The position numbers and the translations under genes are program-made. A model generated the notes under the pieces. That model did not search any database and was not told where the DNA came from. It saw nothing but the letters and a program-made list of their open reading frames with translations. DNA of 64,000 nucleotides, taken from Pelomonas caseinilytica. GTDB lineage: Bacteria; Pseudomonadota; Gammaproteobacteria; Burkholderiales; Burkholderiaceae_C. Below are positions 38,303-46,751 of the stretch, piece by piece. The stretch's first letter is position 1. Each line of letters begins with the position of its first letter. The stretch lies in assembly GCF_021353235.1 (NCBI RefSeq), contig NZ_JAJTWT010000012.1:1-64000 (forward strand). The letters are read 5' to 3'.

Positions 38303-39825
38303 GCGGCCTGGGCCGCGGGCTCGGCGGCAATGACTTCGAGGACGCTGCGTTCGTCCAGCTCTCCGCGGCGGTAGACGCCCGCGGCGCGGCGGTCGCGCAG
38401 CACCAGGACGCGGTCGCTGCAATGCAGCACCTCGGGCAGCTCGGAGGAGATGAAGACGATGGCCATGCCGGGCCCGTCTTCCCGGTGGGCGAGGGCGCGC
38501 ACCTGGTCCATCAGGTCTTCCTTGGCGCGCACGTCGATGCCGCGGGTGGGCTCGTCGAGGATGAGGACGGCGGGCTGCGTGGCCAGCCAGCGGGCCAGCA
38601 GGGCCTTCTGCTGGTTGCCGCCGGAGAGCTGGCCGATGGGGGTGTCGGCGCTGGCCGTCTTGATGCCCAGGCGCCGGATGTAGTCCTCGGCCAGGGCTTG
38701 CTGCTCCTCGCGGCCGAGGGCCAGGCGCAGGCCGGCGCGGGCCTGCAGGGCGAGCACGATGTTCTCGCGCACGGAGAGGTCGAGGATGGCGCCTTCGTGC
38801 TTGCGGTCTTCGGAGCAGAAGGCGATGCCGGCGGCGATGGCCTCGCGTGGCGAATGCCAGCGGCCGCGCCGGCCGCGGGTCTCCACGTGGCCGGCATCGG
38901 CCGTGTCGGCGCCGAACAGCAGGCGCGCCGCCTCGGTGCGGCCGGAGCCGAGCAGCCCGGCCAGGCCCAGCACCTCGCCCTGGCGCAGTTCGAGGTCGAG
39001 CGGCTGCAGGGCGCCGCGGCGGGCGAGGCCCTCGGCGCGCAGCACCGGCTCGCCGGTGCCGGCGCTGCGGCTGTCCAGGCGGCTGGGTTGCTGGTCCGGC
39101 GCCGCGCCGACCATCTTGTTGACCAGGGCGAGTCGGCTCAGCTCGCTGGCCAGGTACTCGCCCTCGGTCTCGCCGTTGCGCATCACGGTGATGCGGTCGG
39201 CCAGGGCGTAGGTCTGGTCGAGGAAGTGGGTGACAAAGAGGATGGCCAGGCCCTGGTCGCGCAGGCGGCGCAGCACGGTGAACAGGCGCTGCACGGCCGC
39301 CTCGTCCAGGCTGGACGTGGGCTCGTCGAGGATGAGCACGCGCGCCGAGATGCGCAGGGCGCGGGCGATCGCCACCATCTGCTGCACCGACAGCGAGTAG
39401 CGCGACAGCGGCGCGGCGACGTCGATGTCCAGGTCCATCTGCGCGAGCACGCGGCGAGCCTCGGCATGGACGGCGGCCCAGTCGATGCGGCCCCAGCGCC
39501 TCGGGAAGCGCCCGGCGCAGATGTTCTCCGCCACGCTGAGGTTGGGGCAGAGGTTGACCTCCTGGTAGACGGTGCGGATGCCGAGGTCCTGGGCGTCTTC
39601 GGTGCGCTTGGGCGCGATGGGCTGTCCGTCGAGGGTGATGGTGCCGGCGTCGGGCTGGTAGAGGCCGGTAAGGACCTTGATGAGCGTGGACTTGCCGGCG
39701 CCGTTCTGGCCCATCAGCGCGTGGACCTCGCCGGGGAAGAGGCGCAGGCTGACATTGCTGAGGGCCTTGACGCCGGGGAAGGATTTGTGGAGGCCGGAGA
39801 GGGCCAGCACGGGTTGGGTGCTCAT
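38299..39825 (-). CDS. ytfR: Sugar ABC transporter ATPase YtfR
   Basis: A two-domain ATPase of the CUT2 system, 508 residues. The first domain has Walker A GQNGAGKS and a divergent signature YSLSVQQMVAIARAL with Walker B VLILDEPTSSLD. The second has a degenerate Walker A (GLLGSGRTE) and a classical signature LSGGNQQKALLARWL, with LILDEPTRGIDV. Such asymmetry is usual for RbsA-like proteins. The start at 39825 is set by the MSTQPVLALSGL beginning. A stem GCCGGG / CCCGGC (39857-39875) separates it from ytfQ, possibly letting the binding protein be made in excess. Confidence 0.94.
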   Translation of the reverse strand: MSTQPVLALSGLHKSFPGVKALSNVSLRLFPGEVHALMGQNGAGKSTLIKVLTGLYQPDAGTITLDGQPIAPKRTEDAQDLGIRTVYQEVNLCPNLSVAENICAGRFPRRWGRIDWAAVHAEARRVLAQMDLDIDVAAPLSRYSLSVQQMVAIARALRISARVLILDEPTSSLDEAAVQRLFTVLRRLRDQGLAILFVTHFLDQTYALADRITVMRNGETEGEYLASELSRLALVNKMVGAAPDQQPSRLDSRSAGTGEPVLRAEGLARRGALQPLDLELRQGEVLGLAGLLGSGRTEAARLLFGADTADAGHVETRGRRGRWHSPREAIAAGIAFCSEDRKHEGAILDLSVRENIVLALQARAGLRLALGREEQQALAEDYIRRLGIKTASADTPIGQLSGGNQQKALLARWLATQPAVLILDEPTRGIDVRAKEDLMDQVRALAHREDGPGMAIVFISSELPEVLHCSDRVLVLRDRRAAGVYRRGELDERSVLEVIAAEPAAQAA

Positions 39826-39922
39826 GAGTGAGTTCTCGTTGTCGCGAGAGTGCGGTGCCGGGAGTTCGCCCCGGCGGGTGACCGGCTGGGCCCGGCCACA
39901 ACCCCATTCCAACGAACCACGG

Positions 39923-40882
39923 TCAGTACTTCCGGTTCGGCAGCTCCTTCGCCGCCACCTCCGCCGGGAACACGCCTTCATTGACGGTGATGCGCTTTTC
40001 CACCGGCTTCTTCGCCACCACGTCCTTGGCCAGCTGCATCAGCTGCGGCCCCAGCAGCGGATTGCACTCGACGGTGACGTTGAGCTTGCCCGCCTTCATG
40101 GCCTCGAAGGCGCCGCGCACGCCGTCGATGGAGACGATGAGGATGTCCACCCCCGGCTTCAGCCCCGCTTCCTCGATGGCCTGGATGGCGCCGATGGCCA
40201 TGTCGTCGTTGTGCGCGAACAGCACGTCGATCTTCTTGTCGCGCTGCTTCAGGAAGGACTCCATCACCTCCTTGCCCTTGGCGCGCGTGAACTCGCCGGA
40301 CTGCGAGCGGATGATCTGCAGCTTGGGATTGGCCTTGATGACCTCCTCGAAGCCCTTCTTGCGGTCGATGGCCGGGGCCGAGCCCACCGTGCCCTGCAGC
40401 TCGACGATGTTCAGCGCCGCGTTGGGCGCCTTGGCCGCACGCTCCAGCACCCAGCGCGCCGCCTTGCGGCCTTCCTCGACGAAATCCGAGCCGATGAAGG
40501 TGACGTAGAGCGAGGGGTCGGCGACCTTCACGGAGCGGTCGGTCAGGATGACCGGGATGCCCGCGGCCTTGGCTTCCTTCAGCACCGTGTCCCAGCCGGA
40601 CTCGACCACCGGCGAGAAGGCGATCACGTCGACCTTCTGCGCGATGAAGCTGCGGATGGCCTTGACCTGGTTCTCCTGCTTCTGCTGGGCGTCGGCGAAC
40701 TTGAGCGTGATGCCGGCCTCCTTGGCCGCAGCCTTGATGGACGCGGTGTTGGCGGTGCGCCATTCGCTCTCGGCGCCGACCTGGGAGAAGCCCAGGACGA
40801 GGGGAGCAGCGAGGGCGCCGACGGCGGGCAGCGCGAGGGCGGCGGCCAGCAGGGTGCGGCGGGCGACGACGGAAAAGGCCAT
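39923..40882 (-). CDS. ytfQ: Periplasmic furanose-binding protein YtfQ
   Basis: A 319-residue binding protein of the ribose type with signal peptide (cleaving near ALAAPLVLG, about residue 26). Hallmarks are GFSQVGAESEWRTANTASIKAAAKEAG, FSPVVESGWDTVLKEAK, FAHNDDMAIGAIQAIEEAG and VECNPLLGPQLMQL. It closely resembles E. coli YtfQ, which binds galactofuranose; L-arabinofuranose is the likely ligand here. A strong ribosome site (AAGGAGA) precedes the ATG. It follows GH127 by 26 bases in the same operon. Confidence 0.92.
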   Translation of the reverse strand: MAFSVVARRTLLAAALALPAVGALAAPLVLGFSQVGAESEWRTANTASIKAAAKEAGITLKFADAQQKQENQVKAIRSFIAQKVDVIAFSPVVESGWDTVLKEAKAAGIPVILTDRSVKVADPSLYVTFIGSDFVEEGRKAARWVLERAAKAPNAALNIVELQGTVGSAPAIDRKKGFEEVIKANPKLQIIRSQSGEFTRAKGKEVMESFLKQRDKKIDVLFAHNDDMAIGAIQAIEEAGLKPGVDILIVSIDGVRGAFEAMKAGKLNVTVECNPLLGPQLMQLAKDVVAKKPVEKRITVNEGVFPAEVAAKELPNRKY

Positions 40883-40908
40883 GGTGTGTCTCCTTCAGGG
40901 TGTGATGT

Positions 40909-43284
40909 CTAACGCAGCAGCCGCAGGCCGTAAAGCCCGCCGGCAATGGAATCCGCCCGGGCCACGAACTTGACGGTCAGCCGGCCGCCGGCCCGGGCCA
41001 CCAGCTCGGCGGGGAGGGCGAAGTCGCGGGTGTAGATCTCGCCCGGCGCATCCGGGCGGGCCAGCTCGATCTCGGCGATGCGCTGGCCGTTGACGACGAG
41101 GTCGAAGCGCCGGCCCGCGTCGCCCTTGGCGAAGCTCAGGCGGAGCAGCCGGGCCTGGCCCTGCGGGTCGCTCAGCTCGTAGCTGAACCACTGGCGCGCA
41201 TGCCGCCAGCGGCCGGCCGCCGCGATGCCGCTCTCGGCGCCCTCGCCCTTGAAGCCGTGGTCGGCCTCGGGCTGCTGCTCCCCGGGCGCGACCTGGTCGA
41301 TGGTGATGGCATCCAGCGCCAGGCGGGCTTCCTCGGCCCTGGCGAGCTCGTCTCGCATCAGGCTCTGCTGGGCCGGCGTGCTGCGCGCCCAATAGACCAT
41401 GTAGCGCGAGTCGTGCAGGCGGAAGAAGGGGATGAGCTGCAGGTCCTCGGCGCCGTGGCGGCCCTGGATCAGGCCTGGCGCGGTGAAGGTGAGGGGCTGT
41501 CCGGGCACCGGCTTGAAGCGGCGCACGACGTCGGCTTCCTTCAGGCTCGGGCTGACGAAGACGGGCGCCGCCTCCTGGGGGCAGACGGCGCCCTGCGGGA
41601 CGTGGCCCATGCGCGAGCCGTCGGCCCGAAAACCGAGGCTTTCGCCGGGCTGGGGTGTCCTGGCCGCCAGCACGATGGGGCCGTGCAGCACGGCGACATA
41701 GTTCTTCAGCCCCGGCATGGGCTCGAGCCGCGTGCGCATGGGCAGCTCGACGTCGACCTGGTCGCCCGCGGCCCAGCGGCGGCGCAGCTCGACATAGCCG
41801 TCGGGCCTGGCCTTGGCGGCCACGCGCCTGCCGTTGAGCTTGAGCGTCAGCGCGCCGGACGCCACCCAGCCGGGGTGGCGGATCTTGAGCGCGAACTCAC
41901 CGGCGTCCTGCACCGTCAGCCGGGTGCGCGGCTCGTCGGGGAAGTGGGTGCTCTGGGTGATGCGCACGCCCTGCTCGCGCCAGTCCAGCGTGGAGGCGAT
42001 GAAGAGGTTGACGTGGAGGACGTCGCCGTCGTGGGCGTAGATGAACTCGCCGTGCCGAGCGTGGCTCTCCAGGCCGGAGCCGACGCAGCACCACATGCCC
42101 TGGTCGACCTGCGAGTAGACGCGGTAGTGCTGGGGCCGCATCGGCGTGAAGTAGACGAAGCCGCCTTCGCCGGGGTGCTGGGAGGCGAGGATGTGGTTGT
42201 AGAGGGTGCGTTCGTAGTAGTCGGCGTAGTCGGAGTAGCGGTGCGGCCCGGCGGCCGACTGCGCGAGCAGCGCGGTCAGCTTGAGCATGTTGTAGCTGTT
42301 GCAGGTCTCGGGCCCTTCCACCTCGTCGAGCATGGGGCGGAAGTCGTCGGCGGGGTGGAAGTGCTCCTTGACGCTGTTGCCGCCGATGGCGACGCTGCGC
42401 TTGCCGACGACCGTGCGCCAGAAGAACTCGGCGGCGCGCCGGCCCTCGTCCTCGCCGCTCAGTTGCGCGATTCGGGCGAAGCCGATGACCTTGGGGATCT
42501 GGGTGTTGGCGTGCAGGCCGGTGAGGCGGTCCTCGCCGGCCGCCAGGGGCTGCAGCAGGGCCTGGTGGGTGAAGCGCCGCGCCAGCGCCAGGTAGCGCAG
42601 GTCGCCCGTCATCGCCGCCACGTCGGCCAGCACCTCGGCCATGCCGCCGTGCTCGGCGCGCAGCATGTCCTGCATCTGGGCGTCGCTCAGCGGCGTGGTC
42701 AGGCGCAGGGCCCAGTCGCTGAGCTTGACCAGCATGTCGCGCGCATCGGCATTGCCGCCATCCACCCAGGCGTCGCGCAGGCCGGCGAAGAGCTTGTGCA
42801 GGTTGTACCAGGGCACCCAGCGGCCGTTGACCGAGAAGCTGTCGACCTTGAGGTCGCCGGCGCCGACTTGCGCCCAAGCCTTGGCGCCGTCGGGAATGCC
42901 GCCGATGTAGCCGGTGCCGAGCTTGTCCTGGCAGCGCTTGAGTTCGGCGACGACGTGGTCGAGGCGCTGCTTGACGGCCGGGTCGCCGGTGGAGGCCCAC
43001 ATCAGCGCCAGGGCCGACAGGTAGTGGCCGCCCATGTGGCCGTCCAGGCCGCTGGACTCCCAGTTGCCATAACTGGCCACCGGAACGGGCAAGCCGGCCT
43101 CGCGGCGGAAGGGCGCGAGCAGGCGCTCGGGATCGAGCGCCATCAGGTAGTGCAGGTCGGTCGCCTGCGCGTCGAGGAAGGGGCCGTCCAGCAGCCTCAC
43201 GCGGTCCAGCGCGAAGGCCTGCGTCGCCGCGCCGGCCGCATGGGCACACAGCGCGAGGGCGAGAGCGGCGAGCAGGCGGCGCAT
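40909..43284 (-). CDS. Exported GH127 beta-L-arabinofuranosidase
   Basis: A 791-residue enzyme with a signal peptide (MRRLLAALALALCAHAAGA). The core is an alpha/alpha barrel (formerly DUF1680). The unusual zinc/thiol site is intact: Glu326 and Cys328 in EGPETCNSYNMLKLT, and Cys399-Cys400 in GMWCCVGSGLESH. In characterised family members, one of these cysteines is the nucleophile. Such enzymes remove beta-linked L-arabinofuranose, found on plant extensins and some arabinans. The start at 43284 lies 2 bases from the GH43 stop, so the two are co-transcribed. Beta-sandwich domains follow at the C-terminus. Confidence 0.9.
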   Translation of the reverse strand: MRRLLAALALALCAHAAGAATQAFALDRVRLLDGPFLDAQATDLHYLMALDPERLLAPFRREAGLPVPVASYGNWESSGLDGHMGGHYLSALALMWASTGDPAVKQRLDHVVAELKRCQDKLGTGYIGGIPDGAKAWAQVGAGDLKVDSFSVNGRWVPWYNLHKLFAGLRDAWVDGGNADARDMLVKLSDWALRLTTPLSDAQMQDMLRAEHGGMAEVLADVAAMTGDLRYLALARRFTHQALLQPLAAGEDRLTGLHANTQIPKVIGFARIAQLSGEDEGRRAAEFFWRTVVGKRSVAIGGNSVKEHFHPADDFRPMLDEVEGPETCNSYNMLKLTALLAQSAAGPHRYSDYADYYERTLYNHILASQHPGEGGFVYFTPMRPQHYRVYSQVDQGMWCCVGSGLESHARHGEFIYAHDGDVLHVNLFIASTLDWREQGVRITQSTHFPDEPRTRLTVQDAGEFALKIRHPGWVASGALTLKLNGRRVAAKARPDGYVELRRRWAAGDQVDVELPMRTRLEPMPGLKNYVAVLHGPIVLAARTPQPGESLGFRADGSRMGHVPQGAVCPQEAAPVFVSPSLKEADVVRRFKPVPGQPLTFTAPGLIQGRHGAEDLQLIPFFRLHDSRYMVYWARSTPAQQSLMRDELARAEEARLALDAITIDQVAPGEQQPEADHGFKGEGAESGIAAAGRWRHARQWFSYELSDPQGQARLLRLSFAKGDAGRRFDLVVNGQRIAEIELARPDAPGEIYTRDFALPAELVARAGGRLTVKFVARADSIAGGLYGLRLLR

Positions 43285-43286
43285 CG

Positions 43287-44831
43287 TCAGCTGCTCAGGC
43301 GCACGGCCCACAACGAGACGCCGGTCGCCGCGGCCGTGCTGGCGGTCGACGAGATCACGCTGAAGCTCACGACGAAGGCGCTGGAGTTGGCATTCCACTG
43401 GCGGGACAGTACGCCCCTGTAGGTCACGCCACCGCTCACGAGGGTGATGCGGTTGCTGCCGTCGTGCGTCCACGTGCCGGTCATGCCGCCCGCGCCGCCG
43501 ATGCTGCCGTCGTTGTTGAGCGTCACGACGATGGAGCCCTTGCTCGTCGCCGTGATGTCCTTGCCGTGGTTGACCAGCTTGTAGGTGCCGGCCGCCTGCG
43601 CCGCGCTGACGTCGGCCGTCTGCGCCGGGCTGGCCAGGCTGAGCGGCGCGTAGCGCAGCGCGGCGACGACGGGCCAGCCGTCCGCGTTGAAATGCATCTC
43701 GTGCACGCGGATCTCGTGAAGCTCGCCCGTGCCCGGGAAGCGGGTGTGGAAGATGATGAAGTACTGGCCCGTCGTCGCGTCGTAGTAGGCCGAGTTGTGG
43801 CCCGGCGACACGTAGCCCAGGGCCGTGCCGGTCTCGAACGCGGCGTTGGCGTACTGGTGGCCGCCCATCAGCTTCATCCCGAAGTTCTGGATGCTGGGGC
43901 GGTCGAAGGGGGCGCTGGCCCTGACGGTGGCCATGTCGGTGCCGAAGCCGTCCAGGTAGGGGCCGTCCGGCGCGAGCGAGCGGCAGACGCGGACGTTGTA
44001 GCCGCCGGCCGCGGCCAGGCCGCCCCACGACGTGAACATGTAGTAGTACTGGGTCGCCGGGTTGTAGATGACGTAGGCGCCCTCGATCTCGGCGTGGTTG
44101 CCGCCCAGCAGGTGCTTGCCGTAGCCCTGGCCGGGGATGGGCAGGCCCGTCGCCGGGTCCAGCTGCAGGATGTAGATGCCGCCGGAGTAGGAGCCGTAGA
44201 TCATCCACAGCTTGCCCGTCGCGTCCTTGAACACGGCGGGGTCGACCACGTTGGGGTGCCGGGTCGCGTCGTAGGGGGTGCCGTCCTCGGACGTACCCAC
44301 CATGCCGGACTTCAGCACGATCTGCTTGTTCGCATAGGGGCCGTCGACGCTGCCGGCGACGGCCACGCCCAGGGCCGACAGCGGCGAGCTGCCCTGGCAG
44401 GAACAGTAGTACATGTAGAACTTGCCGTCGTCGAGCCTGGCGACGTCGGGCGCCCACAGGTCCGTCACCGTCGTCCATGCGAAGGTGGCGGCGAGTTCGG
44501 TCGTGACCTTGTTGCCGAACAGCGGATTGCCGTTGTCGACACCGTCGGCCAGCTTGGTCCAGTTCATCAGGTCCGTCGTCCTGGCCGCCGCGAGGTGGGA
44601 GCCGAAAACGTAGAACGAGCCGTTGACGCGGATGACCGACGGGTCATGGACCGACGCGTTGCCGAAGCTCAGCGCGGCCTGGACGGCATTGGGGTTGGCC
44701 GGCGTGGGCGCGGGCGCGGGTGTCGAAGGCGCGGGGGCGGGCGCAGAGCTCCCACCGCCACCGCCGCCGCAGGCGGTCAGGGCGAGGGCGGCAGAGCCGG
44801 CGAGGAAGTCGCGGCGGTTGTGCAAGGCCAT
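43287..44831 (-). CDS. Tat-exported lipoprotein GH43 endo-arabinanase
   Basis: A 514-residue enzyme. The N-terminus MALHNRRDFLAGSAALALTACGGGGGG has a Tat-like RRDFL motif followed by a lipobox (LTAC, Cys21) and a Gly/Ser/Pro-Ala linker, so it is probably folded before export and lipid-anchored. The GH43 domain (about 50-390) has SVHDPSVIRV, VVDPAVFKDATG and EIEGAYVIYN for the carboxylates and GYVSPGHNSAYYD for the metal-site His. A C-terminal small beta-barrel (about 415-514), as in Bacillus Abn2-type arabinanases, follows. It likely cuts the alpha-1,5-arabinan chain at the cell surface or in the periplasm. Confidence 0.9.
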   Translation of the reverse strand: MALHNRRDFLAGSAALALTACGGGGGGSSAPAPAPSTPAPAPTPANPNAVQAALSFGNASVHDPSVIRVNGSFYVFGSHLAAARTTDLMNWTKLADGVDNGNPLFGNKVTTELAATFAWTTVTDLWAPDVARLDDGKFYMYYCSCQGSSPLSALGVAVAGSVDGPYANKQIVLKSGMVGTSEDGTPYDATRHPNVVDPAVFKDATGKLWMIYGSYSGGIYILQLDPATGLPIPGQGYGKHLLGGNHAEIEGAYVIYNPATQYYYMFTSWGGLAAAGGYNVRVCRSLAPDGPYLDGFGTDMATVRASAPFDRPSIQNFGMKLMGGHQYANAAFETGTALGYVSPGHNSAYYDATTGQYFIIFHTRFPGTGELHEIRVHEMHFNADGWPVVAALRYAPLSLASPAQTADVSAAQAAGTYKLVNHGKDITATSKGSIVVTLNNDGSIGGAGGMTGTWTHDGSNRITLVSGGVTYRGVLSRQWNANSSAFVVSFSVISSTASTAAATGVSLWAVRLSS

Positions 44832-45030
44832 GGTGATGTCTCCGGGTGTGCTTGTTGTGGCCGGCGGAGCCTAGGAGGCTGCGCGGCTGTGCACCAATGA
44901 CATTGCAGGCGCTGTCGATCCTGGTTTTGATATGCCGTGTGGATGCCGCGAACGCAGCGCAACGCCTGGGCGAGCAGCATGGCTGGCGCAGGCGTTGCGG
45001 TTCGCGGAACGTGCTCGTCGAGAGGGCGGG
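44832..45030. promoter_or_regulatory. Spacer upstream of endo-arabinanase gene
   Basis: The 199-base gap between GH51 and the lipoprotein GH43. It holds a perfect short dyad CAATG-A-CATTG (about 44895-44905) that could be a regulator site. It probably contains the promoter of the leftward GH43-GH127-ytfQRT-yjfF-GH43 operon; GAGACATC-type sequence near the ATG is a weak ribosome site. No terminator with a T-tract was found after the GH51 gene. Confidence 0.4.
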
Positions 45031-46572
45031 TCAGCCCTCGACGGCGACGACGACGATGGACTTGGCCGGCAGCTTCAGCGTCAGCTTGCCGCCGGCAGCC
45101 CGGGCTTCATAGGGCTGCGGCAGGACCTGCGGCGCCTTGCCGAGCTCGTTCTGTGCGTCCATCGCGCCGGCGGTCAGCAGCTGGCCCTTGACCGCCTTGG
45201 GCGCGCCGGCGCCGACCTGCAGCGTCAGCTCGGCGGGCTGGTTCGCATTCGAGTTCACGAGGCCGACGTAGAGCTTGCCGTCCTTGCCGCGCGCGGCAGT
45301 GGCGGACAGGCCCGGCATCTCGACCGCGCCGACCTTGTAGACCGGGTTGTTCTCGATCTTGGCCGGCAGGGAGGTGGCGTCCTGGAAGGGCGTGTAGAGC
45401 TTGAAGGCGTGGTAGGTCGGCGTCAGCACGAGCTTGTCCTTGCTCGTCTGGATCATGGCCTGCAGCACGTTGACCATCTGCGCGATATTGGTCATCTGCA
45501 CCCGGTCGGCGTGGGCGTGGAAGACGTTGAAGTGCAGGGCCGCCAGCAGGGCGTCGCGCAGCGTGTTGCGCTGGACCAGGAAGCCGGGGTTGCTGCCGGG
45601 GTCCGGGTCGTACCAGCTGCCCCACTCGTCGAAGTAGAAGCCGATCTTCTTCGCCGGGTCGTTCTTGTCGAGGACGGCCGTGTTCCTGGTGATGATCTCG
45701 TCGATGTTCTTGACGTTGGCCAGCGTCGAGATCCACTCGCTCTCCGGGAAGCCGACGGCCGCGCCCTTGTGCTCCCACTGGCCCGTGGGTAGGGTGTAGG
45801 AGTGGTGGGAGATGGCGTTGACGCTGTGCACGCCCTTGCTGAGCACCTCGGTCCACTCCGTCTGCAGGCCGTTGCCGCCGCTGGCGATGAAGATGGGGCG
45901 GTTGTTGCCGGGCGTCTTCAGGAAGCTCGCGACCTGGCGGTACTGGTCGGCGTAGTACTCGGGGCGCATGTTGCCGCCGCAGCCCCAGGCCTCGTTGCCG
46001 ACGGCGAAGTAGTGCACGCGGAAGGGCTTGTCGCGGCCGTTCTTGCGTCGTAAGTCGGTCAGCGTGGACTTGCCTTCGCCGGTCATGTACTCCAGCCACT
46101 CCGACATCTCCTGCGCGCTGCCGGTGCCGAGGTTGCCGTTCACATAGGCTTCGGCGCCGATCTGCTCGACGAGGTCGAAGAACTCGTGCGTGCCGACGGC
46201 GTTGTCCTCGGGCACGCCGCCCCAGTTGGTGTTGATCTTGATCGGGCGCTTGTCGCGCGGGCCGATGCCGTCGCGCCAGTGGTATTCATCGGCGAAGCAG
46301 CCGCCGGGCCAGCGCACCAGCGGCACCTTGAGGTCCTTGAGAGCCGCCACCACGTCCTTGCGCCAGCCGCGCACGTTGGGGATCTTGGAGTCGGGGCCGA
46401 CCCACATGCCTTCGTAGATGCCGGTGCCGAGGTGTTCGGCGAACTGGCCGTAGACGTTGCGGTGGATGACGGGGCCGGGCTGGTCGGCGTTGACGACCAG
46501 CTTGGTATCCGCCGCCACGGCGCTCGCGCCGACGGCCAGCGTGGCGACGAGGGCCAACAGTTGTTTCTTCAT
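45031..46572 (-). CDS. Exported GH51 alpha-L-arabinofuranosidase
   Basis: A 513-residue GH51 enzyme with a signal peptide (MKKQLLALVATLAVGASAVAA). The acid/base is Glu194 in FAVGNEAWGCGG and the nucleophile is Glu316 in FYFDEWGSWY. It is divergent from the cytoplasmic GH51 of cluster A, so the organism has one copy on each side of the inner membrane. It should release alpha-L-arabinofuranose from substrates in the periplasm or outside. The gene follows the semialdehyde dehydrogenase gene with a repeat-containing 179-base gap. Confidence 0.93.
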   Translation of the reverse strand: MKKQLLALVATLAVGASAVAADTKLVVNADQPGPVIHRNVYGQFAEHLGTGIYEGMWVGPDSKIPNVRGWRKDVVAALKDLKVPLVRWPGGCFADEYHWRDGIGPRDKRPIKINTNWGGVPEDNAVGTHEFFDLVEQIGAEAYVNGNLGTGSAQEMSEWLEYMTGEGKSTLTDLRRKNGRDKPFRVHYFAVGNEAWGCGGNMRPEYYADQYRQVASFLKTPGNNRPIFIASGGNGLQTEWTEVLSKGVHSVNAISHHSYTLPTGQWEHKGAAVGFPESEWISTLANVKNIDEIITRNTAVLDKNDPAKKIGFYFDEWGSWYDPDPGSNPGFLVQRNTLRDALLAALHFNVFHAHADRVQMTNIAQMVNVLQAMIQTSKDKLVLTPTYHAFKLYTPFQDATSLPAKIENNPVYKVGAVEMPGLSATAARGKDGKLYVGLVNSNANQPAELTLQVGAGAPKAVKGQLLTAGAMDAQNELGKAPQVLPQPYEARAAGGKLTLKLPAKSIVVVAVEG

Positions 46573-46631
46573 CGACTTGTCTCCTGTGTTGTCTTTGCGT
46601 CGTTGGGTCTATGGGCGCCGCCGAGAAAACA

Positions 46632-46740
46632 GCCACAGAGACACAGAGGCACAGAGAAAGCGGGTAAGCGCCATCAACGGGTGTTCTGCGTTCGTGTGTC
46701 TGCTGTGTCCGGGGCTCTCTGTGTCTCTGTGCCTCTGTGG
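46632..46740. repeat. Imperfect inverted repeat of the CACAGAG family
   Basis: GCCACAGAGACACAGAGG... (46632-46656) and its near-complement CTCTGTGTCTCTGTGCC... (46717-46740) are separated by roughly 60 bases. The arms mismatch at two positions. The same unit forms the perfect repeat at 48365-48432. It lies in the gap between the GH51 and semialdehyde dehydrogenase genes. Confidence 0.75.
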
Positions 46741-46751
46741 CTTTGTTGTGT

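Noticed and set aside
40909-44478. Fusion of GH127 with an upstream domain (1189 codons)
   Set aside because: The upstream part is the GH43 gene read in the wrong frame; a signal peptide begins at 43284.
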